This document shows, piece by piece, positions 7,347-13,667 of a stretch of 13,667 bases of DNA. The notes under the pieces were generated by a model that saw only the letters and a list, made by a program, of their open reading frames with translations, was not told the origin of the DNA and made no database searches. A program made the translations under genes and the position numbers. The stretch spans positions 20,354 through 34,020 of the forward strand of contig DINI01000034.1 in assembly GCA_002426755.1 (NCBI GenBank), in the 5' to 3' direction. Within the stretch, counting starts at the first letter, position 1, and each line of letters begins with the position of its first letter. This DNA is from Flavobacteriaceae bacterium UBA5544. GTDB lineage: Bacteria; Bacteroidota; Bacteroidia; Flavobacteriales; Flavobacteriaceae.

Positions 7347-9773
7347 ATGAAAATATCCTATAATTGGTTAAAACAGTTCGTTAATATTGATTGGGCACCC
7401 GAAAAAACCGGAGAGCTTCTTACAGATTTAGGACTCGAAGTTGAAGGCATAGAAGCCTATCAATCCGTTAAAGGTGGACTCGAAGGCGTTGTGGTTGGTG
7501 AAGTATTAACCTGTGTGCAACACAGCAATGCAGACCGATTGAAAGTCACTACAGTGGATATTGGCACAGGCGAACCATTGCAAATCGTTTGTGGTGCTCC
7601 TAACGTCGCTGCAGGACAGAAAGTTCCTGTTGCAACTATCGGAACAACTTTATATACTGCAGAAGGAGAAGCTTGGACCATAAAAAAAGGAAAAATTAGA
7701 GGTGAGGAAAGCCAAGGAATGATTTGTGCTGAAGATGAACTTGGACTCGGACAATCGCACGATGGCATTATGGTTATGGACACCAAGCTCAACGTTGGAA
7801 CACTGGTTTCTGAAGTCTTTAAAGTTGAAAATGACCATGTTTTTGAAATTGGATTGACCCCCAACAGGGCGGATGCCATGAGTCATTTTGGGACTGCTCG
7901 AGATATCAAGGCTGGATTGGTCCAACAAGAAATGAACGTTGAGTTGATTACACCGTCTGTGAGTGCCTTTCATGTTGACAATCGTACTTTGAAAATAGAT
8001 GTTGAAGTTGTCGATAAAACTTTGGCACCACGTTATTGTGGTGTTACCATTTCTGGTTTAAAAATTGCCGATTCACCTGTGTGGCTGCAAAACCGTTTAA
8101 AAGCAATTGGGCTGACGCCAAAAAACAATGTGGTTGATGCCACCAATTATGTCTTGCACGAATTAGGGCAACCGCTTCATGCCTTTGACGCTGTAAAAAT
8201 TACTGGCAACAAAGTCATTGTAAAGACTCTTCCAAGTGGTACAAAATTCAAAACGCTTGATGGTGTTGAACGAGAATTGCATGAAGAAGATTTAATGATT
8301 TGCAATGCCGAAAAACCGATGTGCATCGCCGGTGTTTTTGGAGGAATTGATTCTGGTGTCACCGAAAGTACAACAAGCATCTTTTTGGAAAGCGCCTATT
8401 TTAATCCGGTAAGCATTAGAAAAACTGCCAAGCGCCATGCGATGAATACAGATGCCTCTTTCCGATTTGAACGCGGCATTGACCCAAACATTACAGAATA
8501 TGCTTTGAAGCGTGCAGCACTGCTGATACAGGAAATTGCCGGTGGAGAAATCACTAGCGATATTGTGGATGTGTACCCAAAAAAGATTGAAGATTTTCAA
8601 GTCCGAATGAGTTTTGAGAATGCACAAAAACTGATAGGCGAAGAAATTCCTAGAGACATCATCAAACGTATTTTGATGTCATTGGATATAAAAATCAATA
8701 ATGTGACGGAGACAGGTTTAGGATTGACCGTCCCTGCATATCGCAATGATGTGCTTCGCGAAGCGGATGTGATTGAGGAAATTCTGCGTGTGTATGGTTA
8801 CAACAATATAAATACCACTGAAAAATTAAACGCAAGTATTTCAAATACTTCAAAGTTTGAAGATTTCAAATTACAGAATGTTATTGGGAATCAATTGGCA
8901 TCTCAAGGTTTTTTTGAGATCATGTCCAATTCATTGACAACGCCTAATTACATCAATTTAAGTGAACAGTTAAAAGCTGAACATAACGTAACGATGCTAA
9001 ATCCATTGAGCAACGATTTGAGTGTTATGCGTCAAAGCTTGTTGTTTTCTGGCTTGGAAGCCGTTGAGCATAATATCAACAGACGCCGTTATGATTTAAA
9101 ACTTTTTGAATTTGGAAAAACATATCACGATTACAATGGCAACCGAGAAGAATTAAAGCATTTATCTGTTTTTATCACAGGAAATAAAACAAGCGAACGC
9201 TGGAATTCGGCAACCCAACCAAGTGATTTTTTCTATCTTAAAGGAACAATTACAGCTGTTTTGGAACGTTTAGAAATTTCACGTTTTAAAGCGGCACCCA
9301 TTCATAATGATGTATTCAGCGAGGGTGTTAGCTTTTCATTAGGTAAAACAAAATTGGTTGAGTTTGGATTGATCAATAAAAAGGTGTTGAAACATTTCGG
9401 AATTTCACAAGAAGTTTTGTTTGCTGATTTCAATTGGGACAATGTCTTGACTATGGCAAAAAATAACAGCATCAAATTTAAGGATATTCCAAAATATCCT
9501 GAAGTGCGACGTGATTTTGCCTTGTTGTTGGATAACAATATCACATTTGAACAAATCGACACTATAGCCATGCAGACAGAAAAGCAATTGTTGAAGGATG
9601 TTGATTTGTTTGATGTGTATCAAGGAAAAAATCTTCCTGAAGGAAAGAAGAGCTATGCCGTAAGTTTTATTCTACAGGATGAACACAATACCTTAACTGA
9701 CAAACAAATCGACAAAATCATGAGCAAATTGCAAGCCAATTTTGAAAAAGAATTGGGTGCTGAATTGAGATAA
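7347..9773 (+). CDS. pheT: Phenylalanine--tRNA ligase beta subunit
   Basis: Beta chain of the heterotetrameric class II phenylalanyl-tRNA synthetase, which charges tRNA-Phe in the cytoplasm. It also hydrolyses mischarged Tyr-tRNA-Phe in its B3/B4 editing domain. The 808 residues cover the full bacterial architecture: the N-terminal MKISYNWLKQFV start; the EMAP/tRNA-binding OB domain at about 40-150; EIGLTPNRAD (167-176); the B3/B4 editing region at about 215-385, ending near FRFERGIDP; the B5 DNA-binding-like domain at about 415-485 (VPAYRNDVLREADVIEEI); the catalytic-like core; and the C-terminal anticodon-recognising FDX-ACB domain at 711-808 (YPEVRRDFALLL). pheS is not adjacent, so the subunits are encoded separately, as is common in Bacteroidota. 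It is preceded by its own -7 element and seems to be a single-gene transcript. Confidence 0.98.
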   Translation: MKISYNWLKQFVNIDWAPEKTGELLTDLGLEVEGIEAYQSVKGGLEGVVVGEVLTCVQHSNADRLKVTTVDIGTGEPLQIVCGAPNVAAGQKVPVATIGTTLYTAEGEAWTIKKGKIRGEESQGMICAEDELGLGQSHDGIMVMDTKLNVGTLVSEVFKVENDHVFEIGLTPNRADAMSHFGTARDIKAGLVQQEMNVELITPSVSAFHVDNRTLKIDVEVVDKTLAPRYCGVTISGLKIADSPVWLQNRLKAIGLTPKNNVVDATNYVLHELGQPLHAFDAVKITGNKVIVKTLPSGTKFKTLDGVERELHEEDLMICNAEKPMCIAGVFGGIDSGVTESTTSIFLESAYFNPVSIRKTAKRHAMNTDASFRFERGIDPNITEYALKRAALLIQEIAGGEITSDIVDVYPKKIEDFQVRMSFENAQKLIGEEIPRDIIKRILMSLDIKINNVTETGLGLTVPAYRNDVLREADVIEEILRVYGYNNINTTEKLNASISNTSKFEDFKLQNVIGNQLASQGFFEIMSNSLTTPNYINLSEQLKAEHNVTMLNPLSNDLSVMRQSLLFSGLEAVEHNINRRRYDLKLFEFGKTYHDYNGNREELKHLSVFITGNKTSERWNSATQPSDFFYLKGTITAVLERLEISRFKAAPIHNDVFSEGVSFSLGKTKLVEFGLINKKVLKHFGISQEVLFADFNWDNVLTMAKNNSIKFKDIPKYPEVRRDFALLLDNNITFEQIDTIAMQTEKQLLKDVDLFDVYQGKNLPEGKKSYAVSFILQDEHNTLTDKQIDKIMSKLQANFEKELGAELR

Positions 9774-9781
9774 CGACTAGT

Positions 9782-9844
9782 GTTAGTGATTAGTGCATAA
9801 TTGTTCATTATGCATTGTCAATTGTCTATTGCTAATTGTCAATA
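9782..9844. repeat. Array of imperfect 7-bp units between pheT and the methyltransferase gene
   Basis: Nine consecutive heptads can be read without gaps. The first two are GTTAGTG and ATTAGTG. The next six, at 9796-9837, all end in ATT (for example GTCAATT, GTCTATT, GCTAATT), and the last is GTCAATA. The array also contains an inverted repeat, TGCATAA at 9794-9800 against TTATGCA at 9808-9814. The last two units carry the stop codon and final codons of the methyltransferase gene on the minus strand. The hairpin is A/T-rich with no T-run, so I do not call it a terminator. Confidence 0.55.
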
Positions 9845-10956
9845 ATACTTTTTAGCGTTTTAGCAATCTCATAAGCCATCAAAGGCGGCACCGCATTTCC
9901 AATTTGCTGATATTGGCTTAATCCCTTTTCCCAGCTCATTTTTGTACGCATGCCTTCAAAAATAAAATCATCAGGGAACGACTGAAGCCTCGCTCCTTCC
10001 CTAGCTGTAAAATTCCGATTGAGATACGGATGGATAAAATTGCTCTGAAAACTCGCGGCAATTGTAGGCGCCGGTTTATCGGCGATTAATCTTAAATTAT
10101 TTTGACTGAACTTTATTTGTGATTTTTCTGTAGGGTTTCCTCTTTGAACAGAACCATGAGTTTCCCAAACATCCAATAAGTTTTTGCCTGGTTTGATAGC
10201 CTCAAAACGCTCAATCAACCGTTTGGTGTGCTTCATGGCAATATGATTAAAAACTGCTTTCGAATTTTTACGCATCCATTTTTGGTAATCACTTTTAGGT
10301 TGTGTAGCATATGCCATTTTTTCGGTTCCTTCTCCTGCATGTATCTGTGGTAAATCAGAAATTGCTTCATCAACAGTCACTTCTTTATCAGTGTTTTTTT
10401 CTGGAAATTTTGGTGCGATTGCCAAATCTTTTCGCATACCGATCACAATGACACGTTCTCGAGATTGAGGCACGCCATAGTCTGAAGCTTTCAATATTTT
10501 ATATTCAACATTGTACCCAAATATTCCTGCGGATTCAAACTCTTTCAAAATCTGCTTGATTACTTTTCCAGATTGCATGGAAAGGAGACCTTTGACGTTT
10601 TCCATCACAAACGATTTTGGATTGTACCATTCTATCGTTTTAACAAATTCATAAAACAATCTGTTTCTTGGATCAACATTGGCTTTATTACGTCGCTTAT
10701 TAGCCAAACTGAATCCCTGACAAGGAGGCCCGCCAATGATGACGTCAACATCACTTTTCTTTATATGCAGGTCAAAATCTTCCTTTTTAAAATCGGACAA
10801 ATCTCCACATAAAAACGGGATTTCTGGGAAATTGGTCGCAAAGGTCTTTTCACAATTTTCATCAATATCAGATGCCAATATGGAATTGAAACCTGCCCAA
10901 CCAAAACCAAGCGTCATCCCGCCACAACCAGAAAACAAATCAATTGATTTCAACAT
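9832..10956 (-). CDS. DNA (cytosine-5-)-methyltransferase, solitary
   Basis: Transfers a methyl group from S-adenosylmethionine to carbon 5 of cytosine in a specific double-stranded DNA site. The 374 residues carry the family motifs in order: motif I DLFSGCGGMTLGF (6-18), motif IV GGPPCQGFS with catalytic Cys79, motif VI MENV with Glu119, motif VIII QSRERV (164-169), a single target-recognition region at about 205-310, motif IX REGARLQSFPDDF (319-331), and motif X QYQQIGNAVPP (348-358). All key residues are present, so it should be active. The recognition sequence cannot be read from the protein. No restriction enzyme, Vsr nuclease or specificity subunit is adjacent: pheT lies on one side and tpx on the other. 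It may be an orphan methyltransferase or the remnant of a restriction-modification system. Its last codons lie in the 7-bp repeat array. Confidence 0.95.
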   Translation of the reverse strand: MLKSIDLFSGCGGMTLGFGWAGFNSILASDIDENCEKTFATNFPEIPFLCGDLSDFKKEDFDLHIKKSDVDVIIGGPPCQGFSLANKRRNKANVDPRNRLFYEFVKTIEWYNPKSFVMENVKGLLSMQSGKVIKQILKEFESAGIFGYNVEYKILKASDYGVPQSRERVIVIGMRKDLAIAPKFPEKNTDKEVTVDEAISDLPQIHAGEGTEKMAYATQPKSDYQKWMRKNSKAVFNHIAMKHTKRLIERFEAIKPGKNLLDVWETHGSVQRGNPTEKSQIKFSQNNLRLIADKPAPTIAASFQSNFIHPYLNRNFTAREGARLQSFPDDFIFEGMRTKMSWEKGLSQYQQIGNAVPPLMAYEIAKTLKSIIDN

Positions 10957-10972
10957 AGTAATTTTATCTTTG
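10944..10972 (+). promoter_or_regulatory. Promoter pointing toward tpx from the methyltransferase 5' end
   Basis: TTG at 10944-10946, an 18-bp spacer and TATCTTTG at 10965-10972 give both halves of the Bacteroidota -33/-7 promoter. This is the best two-part match in the window. Its upstream half lies inside the first codons of the divergent methyltransferase gene. If used, it gives tpx a leader of about 150 nt, or makes a short RNA of its own. Confidence 0.5.
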
Positions 10973-11072
10973 GCAATAATAATGAATTTTAATTAGTGTT
11001 TTTGTTGCAAATCATGGGGCAGACCAAATATCTAAAATCATAATTTATATTCTGAAAAATATTATACTTTTT

Positions 11073-11101
11073 TTAAGGGTATAACTTTAAAATATCCTTA
11101 A
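11073..11101 (+). promoter_or_regulatory. Near-perfect dyad upstream of tpx, possible operator
   Basis: TTAAGGGTAT (11073-11082) and ATATCCTTAA (11092-11101) are inverted copies with one mismatch, which would be a G-U pair in RNA, around a 9-nt centre. The centre holds TAACTTTA, one base off the -7 consensus, 39 bp before the tpx start. A repressor or redox-regulator site over a tpx promoter would fit, as would an RNA hairpin in a long leader. The rest of 10957-11128 is A/T-rich, with nothing else recognised. Confidence 0.35.
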
Positions 11102-11128
11102 TTTTAACATTTTAAAATTCAAAAATTT

Positions 11129-11629
11129 ATGGCAACTGTTACACTCAAAGGAACCAAAATTCACACATCGGGTGACTTACCAAAAAAAGGCGAAAAAGCA
11201 CCTGATTTTAAATTAACAGCAACAGACTTATCTACCAAATCACTCAATGATTTTAAAGGTCATAATCTCGTTTTAAATATCTTCCCGAGTGTCGATACGG
11301 GCACGTGCGCAACTTCCGTGAGGAAATTCAACAAACAAGCGAGCGAGCTAAAAGACACAAAAGTTCTGTGCATTTCTCATGATTTGCCATTTGCGTTTTC
11401 AAGGTTTTGCGGCGCCGAGGGTTTGAAAAATGTTGTGAGTTTATCTGATTTCAAAAATGGTAGTTTTGGAAAAGCCTATGGTTTGGACTTTGTGGATGGG
11501 CCTTTAGAAGCGCTCCATTCGCGTTGTATTGTGGTCATCAATAAAGATGGTGTCGTTACACATACAGAGCAAGTTCCAGAAATTGTGGACGAGCCTAATT
11601 ATGAAGCAGCCATTGAAGCTTTGTCCTAA
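11129..11629 (+). CDS. tpx: Thiol peroxidase, atypical 2-Cys peroxiredoxin
   Basis: Reduces hydrogen peroxide and organic hydroperoxides with electrons from thioredoxin. The 166 residues match the family length. Peroxidatic Cys60 lies in PSVDTGTCATSVRKF, the Tpx version of the peroxiredoxin active site, and the resolving Cys94 lies in FSRFCGAEG, the spacing expected for an intramolecular disulfide. The N-terminal beta hairpin (VTLKGTKIHTSGDLP) and the RCIVVINKDG strand complete the thioredoxin-like fold. The ATG at 11129 gives the family N-terminus. No Shine-Dalgarno sequence is present. It is probably transcribed with the lipid kinase gene 9 bp downstream and may be controlled through the upstream dyad. 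Confidence 0.97.
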   Translation: MATVTLKGTKIHTSGDLPKKGEKAPDFKLTATDLSTKSLNDFKGHNLVLNIFPSVDTGTCATSVRKFNKQASELKDTKVLCISHDLPFAFSRFCGAEGLKNVVSLSDFKNGSFGKAYGLDFVDGPLEALHSRCIVVINKDGVVTHTEQVPEIVDEPNYEAAIEALS

Positions 11630-11638
11630 TATTCGATA

Positions 11639-12022
11639 ATGACCGATAAAAAAGAATCTTTTCTAGTTAACCGACTTAAAAGTGTGCGTTATGCTTTTAA
11701 TGGAGCCATATATTTGTTCAAAACAGAATCTAGCATTAAGGTTCAGTTATTCATTGCCATATTTGTTACCGTTACTGGCTTTTATTTTAATATTTCAAAA
11801 ACCGAATGGCTCTTTCAAGTCACAATGATTGGTGTGGTGATAAGTTTAGAAGGCATCAACACTGCGGTGGAATACATAGCCGACTTTATACATCCAGACC
11901 ATCACTCTAGTATTGGTCGCATCAAGGATATTTCTGCGGGTGCTGTTTTCATCGCTTCCATTGCTGCTGTTGTGGTGGCCATAATCATCTATTATCCTAA
12001 AATAGCATTACTGTTTATTTAG
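11639..12022 (+). CDS. Diacylglycerol kinase family membrane protein
   Basis: Small integral-membrane lipid kinase of the DgkA family, which phosphorylates diacylglycerol or, in some bacteria, undecaprenol, using ATP. The 127 residues contain three membrane segments at about 34-51, 57-76 and 98-120. Conserved positions line up with the E. coli enzyme: Glu30 in FKTESS, then Glu71, Asn74, Glu78 and Asp82 in EGINTAVEYIAD, and Lys96-Asp97 with Ala100-Gly101 in KDISAGAV. It starts 9 bp after tpx, so co-transcription is likely. From memory, tpx, dgkA and ftsK are often neighbours in Flavobacteriaceae. Whether the substrate is diacylglycerol or undecaprenol cannot be told from the sequence. Confidence 0.93.
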   Translation: MTDKKESFLVNRLKSVRYAFNGAIYLFKTESSIKVQLFIAIFVTVTGFYFNISKTEWLFQVTMIGVVISLEGINTAVEYIADFIHPDHHSSIGRIKDISAGAVFIASIAAVVVAIIIYYPKIALLFI

Positions 12023-12066
12023 TTTAAATTTTTAATTTATATGGATGACTTGGCTTCCTAAAGATG

Positions 12067-12105
12067 TTTATAAGTCCCTTTAAAAATATACTATTTACTT
12101 ATAAA
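12067..12105. repeat. Perfect 9-bp inverted repeat upstream of ftsK
   Basis: TTTATAAGT at 12067-12075 is the exact reverse complement of ACTTATAAA at 12097-12105, separated by 21 bp. It lies in the 140-bp gap between the lipid kinase and ftsK, upstream of the ftsK -7 element. No T-run follows, so it is a poor terminator. It could be a binding site, or chance in A/T-rich DNA. Confidence 0.3.
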
Positions 12106-12133
12106 ATCCGTTAGGATAAACGTTAGTAATTTG

Positions 12134-12141
12134 TATTTTTG
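12134..12141 (+). promoter_or_regulatory. -7 promoter element of ftsK
   Basis: TATTTTTG matches the TAnnTTTG element exactly and ends 21 bp before the ftsK ATG, the same spacing as at pheT. TTAG at 12111-12114 is a poor candidate for the -33 half. It suggests that ftsK has its own promoter in addition to any read-through from tpx-dgkA. Confidence 0.55.
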
Positions 12142-12162
12142 TTTCAATCTAACAAAGCGTTG

Positions 12163-13667
12163 ATGGCGAAGAAGAAAACCAAGACTAAAAGCAGTACCAC
12201 AACTAAAATCAAAAAGCCGAGTTTCAAATTATCAAGCCAACAAAAACTGATTTTTGGTAGCTTGTTGATTATTCTTGGTATCTTGACATTTATTGCTTTT
12301 CTGTCCTTCTTTTTCACCGGAAAAGCAGACCAAAGTACACTTACCGAAATGGCATCGAGAGATGTCAAAGCTGAAAATTGGCTCAATAAACTTGGCGCGT
12401 TGGTGAGCGATTTGTTCATCACTCAAGGATTCGGTGTCGCTTCGTTTATATTCTCCGGATTGCTCTTTATTTCTGGTATCTATGTAACGCTAGACCTGAA
12501 AAAAGCCAAATTACGCAGCCATTGGATCTGGGGAACATTGATAGGGATTTGGTTGTCTATTTTCTTCGGATTTTTCGCCCATAAATATGATGCCCTTGGC
12601 GGAACCATTGGTTTTGAAATGAATAGTTTTTTTCAGGACTACATTGGTGTCATTGGAACGATTCTTTTGTTGGCATTTGGACTCATTGCTTATTTGGCAA
12701 TTCGATTTAAGGTTACAGGACAGCATTTTGTTGATTTGTTTAAATCTGCTAAAAGAGATTTAAAGGATGATTATAAATTAGAAAATGAAGATACAGGTTA
12801 TGTAGCTCTCGATAACGACTTGACCGCTGAAGCAGAAGACATAAAATCTGCTTTTGATTTGACGCCAGTGAAAACAGAGCCAACCATTGAAAATCATTCG
12901 AAACCTTCTCTGAAGCCAGAAGAAGTGGAAATAGAAACGCCCAAACCCGCAGAAAGTGATGTGGCCATTGAAGTGGAGCAAATTGCAGAAGAAGCTTCCG
13001 AAACGGATAACTTATCCAATAAATTGGTCGAAGATTTTGGACAATTTGACCCCACATTGGAGTTGAGCAAATATCAATTTCCTCCTTTAGACTTATTAAA
13101 GAAATACGATTCTGAAAGTATTACCATCAACCAGGAAGAACTGGAGGAAAATAAAAATAAAATTGTTGAGACACTTAATAATTATAACATAGGCATTGCC
13201 AATATCAAGGCAACCATTGGTCCTACGGTTACATTATACGAAATTGTTCCTAACGCTGGGGTCCGTATTTCAAAAATAAAGAACCTTGAAGATGACATTG
13301 CCTTATCTCTTGCGGCTTTGGGCATTCGTATCATTGCCCCTATTCCAGGAAAAGGAACGATTGGTATTGAGGTTCCGAACAAGAATTCGACAATTGTTTC
13401 GATGCGTTCGGTGATTGCGTCGCAAAAATTCCAAAAATCGGATATGGAATTGCCGATTGCTTTTGGGAAAACCATCAGCAATGAAACGTTCGTGGTGGAT
13501 TTAGCAAAAATGCCCCATTTGTTGATGGCTGGTGCCACTGGACAAGGGAAATCTGTTGGGTTGAATGCTGTTTTGACATCGTTATTGTACAAAAAACATC
13601 CTGCGGAAGTCAAGTTTGTGTTGGTGGATCCTAAAAAGGTTGAATTGACACTTTTCAATAAAATTGA
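12163..13667 (+). CDS. ftsK: DNA translocase FtsK/SpoIIIE (3' end outside window)
   Basis: Membrane-anchored, ATP-driven DNA pump that clears chromosome ends through the division septum and aids dimer resolution. I translated it by hand from ATG at 12163; about 501 codons stay open to the window end. After a lysine-rich start come four membrane segments at about 29-51, 88-110, 121-140 and 160-181. A short, acidic, Glu/Pro-rich linker follows (about 182-295), much shorter than the E. coli linker. The alpha domain starts near DFGQFDPTLELSKYQFPPLDLL. Walker A is GATGQGKS at 457-464, then VDPKKVEL near the cut. Walker B and the DNA-reading gamma domain fall beyond the window. It follows the lipid kinase gene by 140 bp and has its own -7 element. 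Confidence 0.97.
   Translation, partial: MAKKKTKTKSSTTTKIKKPSFKLSSQQKLIFGSLLIILGILTFIAFLSFFFTGKADQSTLTEMASRDVKAENWLNKLGALVSDLFITQGFGVASFIFSGLLFISGIYVTLDLKKAKLRSHWIWGTLIGIWLSIFFGFFAHKYDALGGTIGFEMNSFFQDYIGVIGTILLLAFGLIAYLAIRFKVTGQHFVDLFKSAKRDLKDDYKLENEDTGYVALDNDLTAEAEDIKSAFDLTPVKTEPTIENHSKPSLKPEEVEIETPKPAESDVAIEVEQIAEEASETDNLSNKLVEDFGQFDPTLELSKYQFPPLDLLKKYDSESITINQEELEENKNKIVETLNNYNIGIANIKATIGPTVTLYEIVPNAGVRISKIKNLEDDIALSLAALGIRIIAPIPGKGTIGIEVPNKNSTIVSMRSVIASQKFQKSDMELPIAFGKTISNETFVVDLAKMPHLLMAGATGQGKSVGLNAVLTSLLYKKHPAEVKFVLVDPKKVELTLFNKI

Noticed and set aside
7460..9623. Minus-strand frames inside pheT (for example 7460-7879 and 8292-8627)
   Set aside because: pheT is complete and motif-rich on the other strand; the antisense translations show no recognisable domain.
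9794..9814. TGCATAA/TTATGCA hairpin as a terminator of pheT or the methyltransferase gene
   Set aside because: The 7-bp stem is mostly A/T and no T-run follows on either strand; it is better explained as part of the 7-bp repeat array.
9782..9844. The heptad array as a CRISPR or attachment site
   Set aside because: The units are 7 bp with no spacers, and no cas, integrase or tRNA gene is nearby.
12043..12063. Tiny open frame beginning MDDLAS between dgkA and ftsK
   Set aside because: Only six codons before a stop, with no promoter element or ribosome-binding signal of its own.
12144..13658. Minus-strand open frames across 12144-13658
   Set aside because: They are shadows of ftsK, whose plus-strand frame runs unbroken through membrane segments and Walker A to the window edge.

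Overview
The window looks like chromosomal DNA of a marine-type member of the Flavobacteriaceae (phylum Bacteroidota). The basis is AT-rich coding sequence, near-absence of Shine-Dalgarno sequences, several copies of the Bacteroidota -7 promoter element TAnnTTTG close upstream of genes, and family signatures typical of that group: DUF2911 plus TPR, a TlpA-like lipoprotein, GATGQGKS in FtsK, and a stand-alone pheT. The genus cannot be fixed from this sequence alone.

Layout. Positions 1-1868 (minus) carry the 5' part of an exported M1-family metallo-aminopeptidase whose 3' end lies outside the window. Diverging from it is recG (1951-4053, plus), the branch-migration helicase. recG converges on an exported DUF2911/TPR protein (4113-5204, minus), with a hairpin terminator between them. 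Then come a divergent miaE-type tRNA hydroxylase (about 5419-6000, plus) and, convergent with a 7-bp gap, a TlpA/thioredoxin-fold lipoprotein (6008-7225, minus). pheT, the phenylalanyl-tRNA synthetase beta chain, follows (7347-9773, plus). A 63-bp array of imperfect 7-bp units separates it from, and runs into the end of, a C5 cytosine DNA methyltransferase (9832-10956, minus). The right end is a co-directional block: tpx (11129-11629), a dgkA-family lipid kinase (11639-12022) and ftsK (12163 to beyond the window end).

How the genes relate. Most of the window is housekeeping: DNA repair and segregation (recG, ftsK), translation (pheT, miaE), redox and envelope (tpx, TlpA-like lipoprotein, dgkA), and exported proteins (M1 peptidase, DUF2911). 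tpx and dgkA are 9 bp apart and probably co-transcribed; ftsK has its own -7 element. The methyltransferase is the only obviously accessory gene, and no restriction endonuclease, Vsr nuclease or mobile-element gene is visible beside it.

I found no convincing undescribed multi-gene system. The unusual signals are small: an identical 11-mer at the same distance upstream of the start codons of two exported-protein genes, the 7-bp array ending in the methyltransferase gene, a complete promoter in the first codons of the methyltransferase gene pointing toward tpx, a near-perfect dyad just upstream of tpx, and a duplicated beta-rich domain in the TlpA-like lipoprotein. There are no rRNA or tRNA genes, CRISPR arrays or insertion sequences that I can recognise, and no gene-free stretch exceeds 300 bases.
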